Source of the DNA: Epiperipatus broadwayi
Lineage: Eukaryota > Onychophora > Udeonychophora > Euonychophora > Peripatidae
NCBI GenBank assembly: GCA_028023455.1
Contig: JAQFVV010000443.1
Location: 514,448 to 578,447, forward strand
Reading direction: 5' to 3'
Length of the DNA stretch: 64,000 bases
Shown here: piece by piece, positions 49,275 to 62,069 of the stretch
Layout of the letters: the number at the start of each line of letters is the position of its first letter
How positions within the stretch are numbered: the stretch's first letter is position 1
The notes under the pieces: generated by a model
Databases searched by the model: none
Told to the model about the DNA's origin: nothing
What the model saw: only the letters and a program-made list of their open reading frames with translations
Made by a program: the position numbers and the translations under genes

Positions 49275-51141
49275 TATATTTTGAAAACCCCACCATGGTA
49301 CAACCGGTCATAAATGCACCACCTTTCATGGATGCAAACTTCCTTGCCATGTTTTCCAAACTGCAAGAGTGATCGAGAGAAAAGTCCGAAGAAGAGTCTA
49401 GGAATGCAGAAGAGAGATATCATTAAAGCATAACAACAATGGGGGGTTTGGAAGCAAGAATTCTTGGAAGTATAAAGGATCTAGAAGCATAACTCCAAAG
49501 GAGTTTAAAAACAGAACAGCAGGTGATGACAAAACTCATGGCAGGTCTGGAAGACAAAGATAGGGGAGGAAGAAAAGTGCAACAAGAAAGTTTAGGGGAG
49601 TTAAAGGCAGATAAGTCTTAAAGTCCCAGAGATAGATCAGAAAGAAAGGGAAGAAAATGAAAGAGTAGATCAGAAAGAAAAGGATAGAAAGGATCAGAAA
49701 GAAAAGAGGGATAATGTAGATAGGAGAGAGGGGTTGAACAAGCAAGAGAGTACAGAGAATCAGATGTACCAGAGTATAGTAGAAACCAAGAAAGGTCAGT
49801 GTGAGCAAGAGGTAATGAAGAAAGAGATAGAGATGAGGATGAGGAAAGAAGGTACTGAATCGGCTGAGTATATCACAGGTAGCAATGGTACCGTGAAAGA
49901 AGAAAGGGATAAAATAGACGAACCAGAGTATATGGCTGAATTAGAGCAGGTTACAAAAACTGTACAACTTGCAACCCAAATTATATCAAAGGAAGTGAAA
50001 ACAGTTGAGACTAAGAAGGAAGAAATATTGGTTGTAAGGGAAACTATAGAAAGTATCATCTCACCTTCAGAAAAACTAGGAGAAATTCTTAAAATTGCCG
50101 AAGGAGAAGCTGGACCTGATGAACAGATTGAGGTACAGATAATGTCAATTACAGAAAGAGAATTTATAAAGATAGATATACCAGTGGAAAAGATTGAATT
50201 AGGAGCCACAGAAGAAAAGGTCGAGCCAAGTGCTTTAGAGAGATTGGAGGTAGGAATTGCTAGTGAGAAAGAGGATATTGTGATGGGAAAGGAAACTATT
50301 AAATTAATTCCATTAAGTGAGGAAGAAATAAGGCCCATCATGCCTGAAATTAGGGAGTCTTTAAAGAGAGCAGAAAGGCTGTAAGCTGTAAGTGATAGAA
50401 CAGAAGGATTTACAGTTGATTTGGGGATGATTGAAGAAAGAGAAAAGCTGCTTTCAGAAATAATCACTGAAGTAGAATACATTCCAACAAAAGAAATAGA
50501 AAAGGCAGAGATAGTAATTCCAGCCAAAGTACTAGGTGAAATAGTTGAACAAATAGAGCTTCACCAGGAAGTTATGGAAGAGAAAGAAACTGAGAAAGGT
50601 CCCTCTGAGCTAGGAATATTGAATGGAGCTGAAAAATTTAATGTCATTGATCTGAAGATTGGTAACAGTAGTCCCACAGTGAGATGGAGTGTGGCATTGC
50701 TGGAACTTGAGTGTAGGATGGTATACCACTCTGATCAGGGAGTCCTGAATAGTATCGATAGATGTTCAGTAAAATTTAAACACATGAAATACCAACAGTT
50801 GGCAGTGTTGACCAATATGGTGGGCAGTTTGGTCAAGTGGGATTTCAGAGACCTTCATTTCTGGCAGGGCAGACTTCCAGAGTCTTTAGAAATTAGGCAG
50901 CTGTTCAGATAGGAGCATAGGTTTATCCAAAGCAGTTATAGGAGGTTAGATGAAAATCAGACTGTGGCTCCTGGTTTGGAGAAGCATTGGTTTTGCTGTG
51001 AACCTTGGAGGACCATTAGAAAATCATCTTGCTGGGCTGATTCACAGGTTAACCTTTCAACAATGTTTAGAAAAAAACACCACATAAATCATTTGGGTTT
51101 CTTGTGTTGTTACTATTTTATGAATGGGATCAACCCCTGAT
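49275..51141 (+). pseudogene. Gag-like ORF of the giant-LTR element
   Basis: From about 49310 broken fragments read PPFMDANFLAMFSKLQE and later MTKLMAGLEDKDRG, like the start of arthropod-type Gag proteins. From 49734 one frame runs to 51141 with only two stops, at 50382-50384 and 50910-50912, about 470 codons. The first half is highly charged, with E/K-rich coiled-coil-like repeats (ETKKEEI, EKLGEI, EKIELG, EERE). The second half is more globular (RWSVALLELECRM, LVKWDFRDLHFWQGRLPE, HWFCCEPWRTI). I see no classical CCHC knuckle. Length and position fit Gag, but the sequence family is not recognised. The antisense frame at 49796-50527 is a shadow. Confidence 0.6.
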
Positions 51142-51794
51142 CAAAATATATTACCAGCATATTGACAAAGGTAGAGATTGGTGTGCTGCCAAGATCAGAT
51201 TTAAACCTAAAACCACAAGAGTGATGCAAGGGGAGAACACTCATATGTAAATAGGAAGTGGAAAGATAAGAGTGTTGAAAAGTAAGATGATGGTTGTAGG
51301 ATTGTACCATCCTCCTAGACTAAAGTCAGATATCGAACAACCCCCTGATCCTACCTAAACTATCATAAGTACATGGATCAAACCCCTACCTTTCCCCCTT
51401 GTATATTAAACTAACCAACTCAGGGTTTTACTAACAACATCTAATCACTTTTACATTTATTTTTTGTATCACTTTAGAAATATAGTTTTTTTTATATATA
51501 AATTTATATTATAAAATTAGTTTAGGAAGTTTTTTTTGTTGTTTTATATCTATTTCTAATCTAAGTTTTCATTATGGTGGCATGAATGAGAGTAGTAGCT
51601 AAGCAGGGCATGGGATACATTGAGATATGTTATGACAGGAGTAGAGTTTTGAGTTTAGTTGTTTAAATAAAAACCAACATTTGATCATCGATCATTAATA
51701 ATTCAGATTAAGTAAAGGCATGATGATCATTAATAATTCAGATTAAGTAAAGGCATTTTTTAATTTGTTTTTTTTTTAAGTAAGTTTGGGGATA
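51142..51794 (+). other. 3' internal region with weak polypurine tract
   Basis: No pol domain is readable. A 34-bp segment, atgatcattaataattcaga and following, is tandemly doubled at about 51685-51756. The purine stretch aagtttggggata just before 51795 is where the polypurine tract for plus-strand priming should be; it is short and impure. Confidence 0.5.
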
Positions 51795-54750
51795 TGAAAC
51801 AGTCAGTTTCATCCATCTGCCCGTTTCACTTATTTTACCCACACATCTATCTATATGCCAGGTTTAAACTCTCCCAGAGTACCCATGTGAATAATGTTAT
51901 ATATGCAGAATCACACACATATATATATGCGAGTGATATGTCTGTGGTTTAATAGTATACATATAGATTACAGATATATTCATTTTATAAACATTTCTGA
52001 TTTAAGAAATATTTTATTTTAAATTATTGTTATGTTAATGGTATACGTATATATATTACAGATATGTATATTCATTTTATAAATATTTCTGGTTTAAGAA
52101 ATATTTTAGTTAAATTATTTAGCAACTTTATTGATGTACTATTGAAATCGCGTACATATATTTCCTGTTATTCTGCATTTATTCTGCCACATATGGTTAT
52201 AAAATGTCTTCTACTAATTGTGAAGGTAATGTTGTCAAAATAACATATGATTTTGTAAACAGATTTTAAAGTAGTGCATTTGGTCCTAAAATAATCCTAA
52301 AATAGCATGGACGTTATTTGGTAAATATAAAATGTTAACAACAAAATAGACAGAAAAACAAAATCTAAATTTCTTTGTTATAACTAAAATTGTTTTTCTA
52401 AAATAAATAAGTGAGTTTTTCTACCGGTTGTAATTATTAAATGTTTTACTAAAATAATTAAATGGACTTTTCAGCTACATTCAAGCTCGTAAAAATTAAC
52501 AGGTTGACAGAGTTTAAAAAGTAAAAATAATTAAAGTTTTATTATCAAGGAAGATGATATATATATATATTAAGTGAACTGTAAGCCAAATCCATGTCAG
52601 TTTCACCTTAAAATGTTCGAGTAGTTGGTGACATTTCACCGCCTCTCCTCACGGTGAATGGGAGACTTTGGTCCAATGATACCTAATGCCGTAACCAGCA
52701 AAAGTAGCCTGTGGAAAATCTCTATTAACTGTGCATGATCGTCAAAAGTGTCATCTTAATATCCTTCCAAGTGCTTCAAAACTACCTGCAATGGAAACAA
52801 CTAAATGGTAAAATTTTTTCAGAGCTCTGTTTATAAACTGTGACTTTCATTTCTTTCTTTTAAAAGCTAGCTATTCATTAAATCTGCCTTTCCCAAACAC
52901 CTTTACTAAAATCTACAAAGAGAATTGTTAAATGCTAAATCTTACCTGATTGTAAAATGCTAAATCTTGTCTGATTGTAAAACTCGATTTCTCTTTTATA
53001 ATGTAAAACTTGAATTCTCCTTTAAAATGTAAAACTCCTAATAATATATTTTAAATGTATAATTTTCTGCTGTCTTTTTATGCCTATTGCTAAATCTATT
53101 CAATTTATTCTATGATTTTATCATTTTAATATTATATGTGTTTAATATGCCAAATGACTCAAAACCGCAAGTATTTATAAATATAATTTTAGCTTATTGA
53201 TTTGCGAAGCTAATTTCAAATCTTCACTATAATTTAATATTAAATAATTGAATTGTTATTCTTCATTCTCACTTGCTGTTTCGAGATCATATTATTTTAC
53301 TGATGAAGTTTCGGGTATTAATATTACAATAATCAGTTATCTAGTTCTTTTGTGTAGTTTGCTTAATTCTAGTTATGAATTCTGACTATTTATATATGTA
53401 ACTTGGACATCATCAGAACTAGCCACAGAAATATTCTCAAAGCATATTTTAATGTTTTATTCATAATTACCCTGCAAATATGCTTTGCCCTCCTTAGATT
53501 TATATATGTTGAGACGCAGGTGATAATATTAAACTAGGTTACTAATTAATTTAGTCCCTAAATAGTATATTTAAAATACTAAAATTGAGAACTGAATTGT
53601 ATAGATATGCAAATAGACACTATCTAATTTTAATGCATGGTAATATAATGTTACACATTTGCATTATATATATATAAGTTGCGGATGTGTCCTTACAAAG
53701 TACTCGATGTATGCTTATCAGCTTGCTGCATGATTCTCGATGACGTGCTGGCGAAGGTCACTCTCATTCACTTTAGTCCAGGTTCACCTAGATGATTCAT
53801 AATGCTTATCCGACTACCTGAACTACTAATGTTTTTATTCGTGGCAAGTTGAGTGATTTTAGGGCAAACTGAGTCTTTGGAGACTGAGCCCATGAATAAT
53901 GAACCATTTGCACCTTTTTGCTTAATTAATATTTTAATATGTGCCAAAGAGGATATAGGTAAACCTATCATAAACCAGTTTTCTCTCCTTTTTATATTAA
54001 ATGCTTATCTAGTATTAGTGTATGTCCTAATCTAGGTTAACATGCTAACCTGCGTATCTCTGAGGCTAAATACATGCTCAATATAACTTTGTATTACATA
54101 GATGCCATAGGAGTGCTATGATAGTTAGTTATATAATTTTGGCTATAAAGTTCCGCATGATTTAGCAGACTACAAAAGAGCTAGAAATTTGGCATATAAA
54201 TTAATATAGGCATGAAATTCCAATACCACATTACAAATTATTAAACGCTTGTAATGAGATATATAACATGAATTATATCTCATGTTCCCATCATATAATT
54301 TGGTATGTTTTGATTTATTGTTTGCTATTGTTTTATTAAATTAATACTATTTAAAATTATAACTCATTTGCATATTTTATTGTCCGTGAATTCATTTTAT
54401 CCAACTCTATATTTAATTGCACATACACCATTTCATATATATGTAGATCAGTCTGTTAAATTCTATAATTAATTACTTAGCCATATGTATATATGTCTGA
54501 CCAATTCAGTGATAAATTAGTTAAATTATGAGTCTCTTGTTTTACCGGGAGTGACTGCTGGACCGAGGGTAAATTGATTGTCTGTGTACATTGAGGAATG
54601 TCATCTATAGGGTATTAAATCATTGAGCAGAGATGAAAGGATTGAATGTTAGTCGTATTCTGAATCACAGCATCTGGATTCGATCAGCTTTAGTGTATTT
54701 TGCCTATGTTCTAGATTTTGTTACGTGGAGGGACAATTCTTACTGTTACA
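51795..54750 (+). repeat. 3' LTR, ~2.96 kb
   Basis: It begins TGAAACAGTCAG and ends CTTACTGTTACA. Compared with the left LTR it lacks two segments of about 28 bp (near 53785 and 54270) and a few short pieces. Otherwise the two match nearly base for base, including the segment accgcctctcctcacggtga at 52638. The differences accumulated after insertion and date the element as moderately old. Confidence 0.88.
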
Positions 54751-56200
54751 ATGTAAAGTGAAATATATAACAAGAACAATAAATATTTCTTATGGATAAT
54801 TACAAAAAAGCTAATAAAAAAAATACATGAGCAAAATCTTTGTTGATTTTTCATCTGTTGAACATGAATAAAATTTTTATGGTCATTTTAAAACTCTGAA
54901 TTCTTTTCTAAAATGTAAAATTGCATCTATAATTATTAAAATATCACAAAAGTTCTGTATTATTTAATAGAGAAGAAATGATTATAGTTTTCTTTTTAGT
55001 GTCATTTTGAATTTATTGTATTTTTAAAAATGAAATATATTTTAAAAAAATGTAAGTGTAAACATTAATATATTTCCTTTTTAATAATTACTATACAAAT
55101 ATTTTGTAGAAATATTATAAATATTAAAATAAACTACAGAAACAATATAATATTTTTTTTTGCAAATTGTGAAATTTATTTTAAAATCTCAAGATCAAAG
55201 AATCTACCAATCAGTAACAGTCTAGGTTTTTGTGATCTTATCTGTAGTTTTTCTCTGTGGTCTATCCTGTAGACTAGTAACATCTTCAGATTTTTTTGAA
55301 CTAATAATCAATATTTATTGCCAATTTTTAATATCAAATTAATATAAAATGGCAAAGTAATGCTAAAAATAGATTCAAAAAATTCGTAAAGCCAAAGCAC
55401 ATCAGTACCATTGCAGACCCCAAAAGCACTAATTATCATTATCGTGGAGTTAATATATTGAGTCTATTATTTGGCTTAAAAGTAGGTCAGCCAATATATA
55501 CAATATATGTTAACAGAACATTACATATATAGTGACATCTAAAATCTTTTTTTGAAATTACATTATATATATATATATAATTATTATATTAAACATTTAT
55601 AATGAGTTATTTATTTATATAGCTCTATGTTTTAATCTGTAATAATCATTAGGGATTACTCCACATGTGTGGTTATGTATTATATAACTGTAAAATAGTT
55701 TTGTATTTGCTGTTAAATAATTTCTTTTGGTAGTATTTATTTATTTGTATATATATATATATAAAACAAAATAATGGATTATTTTATCTTACTATAATAT
55801 ATAAAAATATATATGTAACACATAATACATGTACATCCACATGTCTCATGGTATAGTAATTAGTGTTAATAGATAGACAGAATTATCAAGGAAGCTTAAG
55901 ATTTTTTCAGATAGTCACCCTACACCCAACCCAATAGTCATTCAATTATTAATTGGTAAAAGAGAAAAGTGCAAAGGTCAAATACAATTACCTAGTATTA
56001 TGAGTATAGTACTGTATTCTCTTTTTAAATAAATCCTGAAAATGTCGTTGCCTTGCTGTGAGTTATTTATTAAGCTGGTTTTAATCTAAAACTTTTTTTA
56101 AATAAATGATAAAGTAACCTATATTAATTTTTGTTTCTCCCCCTCTTTATATTTTAGAAACTCTTTCTCGAATGCATTTTTTTCTCTCTTAAGTATGATA
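54751..56200. other. AT-rich DNA, nothing recognised
   Basis: It contains AT microsatellites at about 55564-55580 and 55748-55763. No coding signal is present. Confidence 0.4.
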
Positions 56201-56202
56201 AT

Positions 56203-58317
56203 AATCAAAAAAGCAAGTCATATATAACATGACATTACTTTTATAAGCTTGTATTTATTACATTCACATATCAGCCTTTCAAGCTAATTGAGCATGCGCC
56301 TTTTGAGAGTGTTATTTATAAAAATGTAATACAGAGAGCATATATGGTGGCTAGAAGAGTTGTAAAATGGATGGAAGGGAATAATGTAGTGGGGGAAATG
56401 CAAGGAGGTTTTAGATTAGATAGGCATATAGGAGATAGTTTATTTGTAGTTACACAACTTATGGATATAAGTAGGAATTCAGGTAAACAGTTATATATGA
56501 GTTTTATAGATATAGAGAAGGCATATGATAGAGTAAATAGAAATAGATTATGGATAAGTTTAGCAAATTTGGGAATGGATGAAGCTTTAATAGATATTAT
56601 TAAGAAATTATATGAAAACAATTATTATCTATATATCAATTAGGGAATATAAAATCAGTTAAAGTTAAAAATGGGGTGGGACTAAGGCAAGGATGCCCTA
56701 TGTCACCTATTTTGTTTGTGTTGTATTTGAGTGAAATGGAAAAAGCAATAGAAAGATTAGAAAGAGGGATAGAGATACCATTAATAGATAGTAAGGGAGT
56801 ATATATTTTGTCAGGTCTTTTTTTTTGCAGATGATATATTTTTGTGTGCAGAAAAAAGAGAAGATATGGAAGTTATGCTGAGGACATGTGCAAGGGTGGG
56901 TAAAGAGATGGGGATTAAATTTAGTGAAGAAAAATCAAATATAATGATGGTTAATACTGGGGAAAGAGAAGATGTAGAATTTTTATTGGGAGATATTAAG
57001 TTAAGTGTGGTGAATAGATATAGTTATTTGGGAATTATTTTAAGTAATCAGAAAAATTATTTGGATGAATGGGAGAAAAAATTGATAAATGAAGCAAAGA
57101 AAAGAAAGGGATTGATAAAGAAATTAACAGTGTTTTCATATAATAAATATGATGTAGCTAGAATTATATGGAAAGGAGTTGCAGTAGCAGGGTTAACATA
57201 TGGTAATGATGCATTATATGTTAGTAAAGGGGTATTAAATTACTTAGAAAAAGTTCAAAGGGAAGTAGGAAGACATGCATTGGATGCAGATGTATGGACA
57301 GCAAGGGAGGCAATTCAAGGAGAAATGGGATGGTCAAGTTTTCATATGAGAGATGCTAAAAGTAAAATGAAAATGTTTGGTAGATTGCAGTTTATGGATA
57401 ATAAAAGAATAGTCAAAATAGTATTTAATTGAGTTATGAGTAAAGAGCAGCTAACAAGATGGGTGAGAAAGGTAATGCGGTATGCAAAAGATTTGGATAA
57501 AGAATTTATATCAGTATATTTGTATAAAAGATGGGATGATTGTGTTACGAGGATTGTTGAGTATTATAGTGGTAAGGAAGGGGATAAAAGAATAGATTTA
57601 TTAATAAAGAATAGGGAGTTAGAGAGATGGAGAACTAATATGGAAAGTAAAAATAATTTAAATATATACAGAAATAAACAGAATATTAGGTGTGAGTTAA
57701 TATATGATAATAGTAAGGAAAGTAGTTTATTGTTTAAGGCTTGAACAGGATCTTTAGCAACAAGAGAATATACATGTAAATGGAAAAATATGGGTGATTT
57801 AGTCTGTAAATTATGTAAGGAAGGAATAGAAAATATTAGGCATCTGTTAATTGAATGTAAATGCTTGAAAACAGAAAGGGCACATATAATGAAGTTATGG
57901 AAGAATAAATATGAAAAAAGTGATTATACAGAAAGTGGATTATTGGTTTTTATGCTGGGTTTGGAAAAAGATAAGGGGGATTTAGATATAAAGGCTGTAG
58001 AGTTGACAAAGATTATGTTGTGGAAATGGGATGGAGCAGAATATAGGGAAACTTAGACTGGGGATTGTAAAATTAAGTAGCTAACATGTTTCTCTGGCCA
58101 TAATTGCTGAGAGATTCTTGACTTCATTTAAGAAGAAGCTACAGTACATCACATCACATCCTAATTGATAAATGCGGTATGAGAAAATATTTAAGATCTC
58201 TATCCAGAACATTCCTATCTTTAGACCAACTGGGTTTGAGCTTATGACCACCTCAGTGAAGAGCTAGAATATTCAGACCCTAGATCTAAAACATCAACTC
58301 GAAACCCAGCACTTTTA
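56203..58317 (+). mobile_element. LINE, 5'-truncated, long readable ORF2 (RT) and 3' UTR
   Basis: The frame opens near 56300 (VARRVVKWMEGNNVVGEMQG) and carries motif A, SFIDIEKAYDRVNR, at about 56500; motif B, RQGCPMSPILF, at 56690 in another frame; and motif C, FFADD, at 56825. It continues through NRYSYLGIIL, RIIWKGVAVAGLTYGN, QREVGRHALDAD and a C-terminal C-x2-C...H-x4-C finger (CKLCKEGIENIRHLLIEC) to the stop at 58054-58056. Only two frameshifts (near 56643 and in a T-run at 56817-56826) and two further stops (57430-57432, 57742-57744) break it, so it is among the youngest coding copies here. The endonuclease is absent. The text resembles LINEs I associate with ticks and other invertebrates; clade not assigned. 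3' UTR from 58057 includes acatcacatcacatcc. Confidence 0.88.
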
Positions 58318-58446
58318 ATTTTTGGATATGAAAATGTCTTTAAATCCAGCTATCTAATTTAAATAGCTATATGGGACTGAACTAAATTCAGATCTATCAT
58401 ATTTTAATAGCCTCGGCATAGCTAAAGCCTTAAAGGTAAAATTATA

Positions 58447-58703
58447 ATAATCAAAAAAGCAAGTCATATATAACGTGACATTACTTTTATAAGCTTATAT
58501 TTACAAAAATGCAATACAGAGAGCATACCAATAGCTCAAACAAGCTCTTAATTGATAAGTGTGGTATGAGAAAGTATTTAAAATCTCTATCCAGAACATT
58601 CCTATCTCAAGATGAACTGGTTTCAAGCTTATGGCTCACCTCAGTGAAGAGCTAGAATATTTAGACACTAGATCTAAAACATCAACTCAAAACCCAGCAC
58701 TTA
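58447..58703 (+). mobile_element. Internally deleted tandem copy of the preceding LINE
   Basis: The segment 58449-58527 repeats the 5' flank of the LINE (aatcaaaaaagcaagtcata... to aatacagagagcata, cf. 56203-56342). The segment 58547-58703 repeats its 3' UTR (aattgataagtgtggtatga... cf. 58161-58317). The whole ORF is missing between them, as is a 66-bp piece of the 5' segment. Thus the element's two ends occur twice, once around the ORF and once joined together. This could be a non-autonomous derivative or the result of unequal exchange. Confidence 0.8.
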
Positions 58704-59597
58704 TTTCATATTCTAAAATCAAGCTGCTATTTAGAAAAATAGAAAAACTAATCGTATTGCTACAAAATTTTTATAAGCATTAACATTTTTTTCTTCTAAA
58801 AAGTTACATTGGTTGGAAGAAAATTAAACATGACAAAAATCAACTTAAATCAACTAATTTTTTCAAACCTTTTTTCTTTAATGTCTTTAGCAATTCTACT
58901 AGAATCAATCAATTCTTTGTGCTTTCCAGATTTCATTTCAATTAAAACTATTACAAGTTTTTTTAATCATTATTTTGCTACGAATATTTAAACTTTATGT
59001 GGCTGATTCTTTTTAAAATATATGATATCTAATATATAAATCACATACATTTGTTTATATTTGTAATCCTCTATATAAACAAACAAATCGTAGACAGATT
59101 CCAAAGTAAAATCAATACCATGGTATTATTTTATTTCTATTAGGACATTAAGGTCATGATTTTTAAGTGCCATTCTCAATAGTCTTCTGGGATATTATAT
59201 TATCTACATCACTATGATCAATAAAATAAATAATTAATAAAAAACTATATTTATAATATTTTTCACGCTTACCTTTTCTTCACACATTGAAGATACCACT
59301 CATATTTGATGGCTCTAATCTAGTAAGTTCTAAACTGTTTTAATTTTTATAAAAGCAAAAATGTTCAAAGTTGTTTTTAATGATCACCCTCCTATATTAT
59401 TAGGTTTTATATTCTAACAACTGACACAACTATTATTTTAGAGCCATTTCTTTGATTTTTACAATTAATTGTAGTGGCTTAATTTAATCAACTGAAGATC
59501 AATTCACATATGAAAACAAACATATATATATATATATATTTCTCTGTTCATTTTGCAATACTGTTTATTTAAATATTTATTTCTACAAAGCGCAGAC
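58704..59597. other. AT-rich DNA, nothing recognised
   Basis: The 60-codon frame at 58809-58991 has no similarity. A TA microsatellite lies at 59523-59541. Confidence 0.4.
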
Positions 59598-60060
59598 GGT
59601 ATTGAAATTAAACTGAGAGAGTGCAAACTTCTCAAGCGCTTAGCCAATCAGATCACAAGTACTGAGACAGAGGAATTTAACAAGAAAAGAGTGGTTCTAC
59701 TCTCATCTTTACTTGTCTTTTCTATATTCCAAGCCAGTCCAAAGTACTTAGATCTGAAAGCGTGAATCTTAAATATCTTCACTCTCAACTCACTGAGTTC
59801 TAATTATAAACACACAGCTGCGTAGTAAATCGAAAGATTTCACACTGTGTGTTTATAATTAGAACTCAGTCAGTTGAGTGTGAAGATATTAAGATTCACA
59901 CTTTCAGATCTAAGTACTTTGAACTGGCTTGGATATATAGAAAGACAAATAAAGATGAGAGTGGAACCACTTTTTCTTGTTAAATTCTCGTCTCAGTATT
60001 TGTGATCTGATTGGCTACGCTTGAGAAGTTTGCACCTCTCTCAGTTTAGTTTCAATACTG
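59598..60060. mobile_element. 463-bp near-perfect palindromic element
   Basis: The left arm 59598-59817 and the right arm 59845-60060 are inverted copies with about 90% or more identity, around a 27-bp loop. Matching landmarks are ggtattgaaattaaactgag / ctcagtttagtttcaatact, gccaatcagatcacaa / ttgtgatctgattggc, ttagatctgaaagcgtgaat / attcacactttcagatctaa, taattataaacacacag / ctgtgtgtttataatta. A 14-bp sequence, aatactgtttattt, occurs both at about 59558 and at the right end (60055), which may include a target duplication. It is more G+C-rich than the flanks. ORF 59553-59765 lies in the left arm and is probably not a gene. Confidence 0.85.
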
Positions 60061-60593
60061 TTTATTTGTAAAAAGTTCTTTTTAAAGTCACTAGATTTTA
60101 TTTTTATTTTGATCATATCTACATTAAAAGAATGTGTTCTGGGTTAATTAAATCAGTATTATTTTTTAATGGCTTAACTACAATGTCTTTGAGTAGCAAA
60201 ATATTAAAATAAAAAATACTATTTATAAAATATGCCAAATGTTTTAATTGGAGCAATACCTTATGTTATTATCTATGTGTTAAAACAATGTAGATTGATA
60301 AGTATATTTTTAGTTTGAGTATAAAAATTACACAATGCATTAAAGCTCTAAAATTTCTTTCAAAGGATCTAAAATATTTATGCACTGATATTATCAGAAG
60401 TATCTAGTTCATCAAAATGTTTATATTCTGTTGTATGATAAAACATTAAAATATAGTAATTTCTGTATCAACATACCAAGTTGGATTACTGCAAAAAACT
60501 CTAACTGTGTTTTCTATTTTCAAATATATGACTCAAATTGTGTGTATTGATACCCTACATTGGATTTTGTTACTTGGTTTTTCCAAATTCTAA
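60061..60593. other. AT-rich DNA, nothing recognised
   Basis: No signal on either strand. Confidence 0.4.
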
Positions 60594-60695
60594 TCAAGCG
60601 TTGTTAGCTGAGAGGTCATCGCACCAGCCTTGCAAGCAAGTAGTTGGTTGCAGATGGGTGTGGGTTCATGTCCCGGCCGATGCTATTGACATATG
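60594..60695 (+). mobile_element. tRNA-derived SINE, family 1, longer variant
   Basis: It starts caagcgttgttagctgagag (A box) and has gtgggttcatgtcccggccg as B box and gctattgacatatgg as the shared 3' end. It holds about 10 extra bp between the boxes (tagttggttgcagatgggtg), so it is a subfamily or rearranged copy. No target duplication is obvious. Confidence 0.75.
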
Positions 60696-62069
60696 GAAGT
60701 TTTAGTATCTCAATAATTTTAATCTTTTTTTCCCATATCAACTAAGGAATTAAATTTTTTATCTTTTGTAATATGACTTTTAAAATATTATCTTTCCATT
60801 ATCATTAGTTCTTTTTAATATAATTTAGTTTCTTTTTTATGCAATATTGTCTTTTCTATAAACAATAATACTTCATGTTAAGAAGTTTTTTAGAAGTGTT
60901 TTCAGATATAGTTTTAAATTTATAAAAAATATTGAATCTTTTCAGTTTTTATTTTGCCATGTACAAGATCTAACATTTTTGAACCTTACTTAATAAATTT
61001 TTAATGACTGTAGAATGAGTATTTTATTTTATTAAATGAACTTCAGTGAAATTTATTACAAAAATTCTAACTACCCTTCAGATAGGAAGCAACTTTTGTC
61101 GTTTTAAAAATATTTTATATTATAGGATTCTGATTTATATATTTGATAACCTTAATCTACAGTTGTAATAGTTTATTTAATATTTTTTCTTTGTAAATAT
61201 TCCCACAAATGAGGAAAACTATGGCAAATATTTTTTATTTCTTAATAAAAAGTTTTACTGGAAAACACAACAATAACATTTGTTTTACTATACTTAATTT
61301 TTTTAAATTTATAAATGCAATTAAACATTTATGATATAGATCTAGTATATTTCATTATTTCTAGATTCATAGTTTGGGTTTAACCCAGGTATTAAACTTG
61401 TAACTGTTTTCAGGAGGCAAACAGGTTCAGGATTGTTTTTTTTAGATAAGGAATCCTCCTCTTTCAAGATAACCATCCAATGTTAATTAGTAAATAGCTT
61501 AATAGTTATTCTTCTTAAAGGATGAAAAAAGATTAAAACCGTCAACACTAAGCCATTGGAAAGTCTAATGAAAAAATGCTTTTTCTTTCACTGCTTTTTA
61601 ATAAATGGCTGTTGGAAAAGTTTTTGCCCTACTTGATGGGTTATTTAAAAAACTATTTTATTTTTATTTTTTATGGGTTTGTTTATTGTTAACTTTAATA
61701 TGTTTTTGTTGAACAATATATTAAATAAATTTAATAATTGCACATGCACTAATTCTGGAGAAGACTCTCACATTTAGAGTGAGTTTATTTGATCCTTTGC
61801 ACATTATCAAACCATTGGATAATATAAGGAATGAAATGAATTGTTAAGCATTGGAGATAGGAAAAATTTAATAGACAACACAATTTGAAAACTCTTCATA
61901 AGAAGATTTGATTTCAAACATTTGCCATGGAAGATATCACCATGAGCTTCTCCAGATCTGAAGCGAAATTACATTCATCTGCAGAAGCAATGAAAAACTC
62001 TCAACATTATTGCCACATAGTGATGAAATAAGCGTAATGATAATGTAATTTTTTCCAGGTAAAAATATA
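60696..62069. other. AT-rich DNA, nothing recognised
   Basis: The part from about 61900 may already be the 5' region of the LINE that follows, as base composition becomes more mixed. Confidence 0.4.

Larger units (their letters stand above)
43742..54750 (+). mobile_element. 11-kb giant-LTR retroelement lacking pol (LARD-like)
   Basis: Two direct repeats of 3.04 and 2.96 kb bound a 5.0-kb interior. The repeats begin TGAAA and end in TTATA (left) or TTACA (right). In the right copy TGAAACAGTCAG and CTTACTGTTACA are inverted with 10 of 12 bases matching, the hallmark of LTRs. The interior holds a tandem-repeat leader, a gag-like frame and about 650 bp of unrecognised sequence. I find no protease, reverse transcriptase, RNase H or integrase. 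Flanking bases (tatat / atgta) do not form a clean target duplication. Size and lack of pol match the non-autonomous class called LARDs in plants. A segmental duplication is less likely because of the inverted TG..CA ends. Confidence 0.85.

Noticed and set aside
49796-50527. 243-codon minus-strand open frame rich in S and I
   Set aside because: It is antisense to the gag-like frame at 49734-51141. Its serine/isoleucine bias is the mirror of the glutamate/lysine-rich sense protein, and it matches no family.
43742-54750. Segmental duplication of host DNA as explanation of the 3-kb direct repeats
   Set aside because: Both repeats begin with TG, the right one ends in CA, the termini are inverted copies, and a leader and gag-like frame lie between. 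These features fit LTRs better.
59553-59765. 70-codon ORF in the left arm of the palindrome
   Set aside because: It lies across the element border, the mirrored arm does not keep it open, and it has no known similarity.
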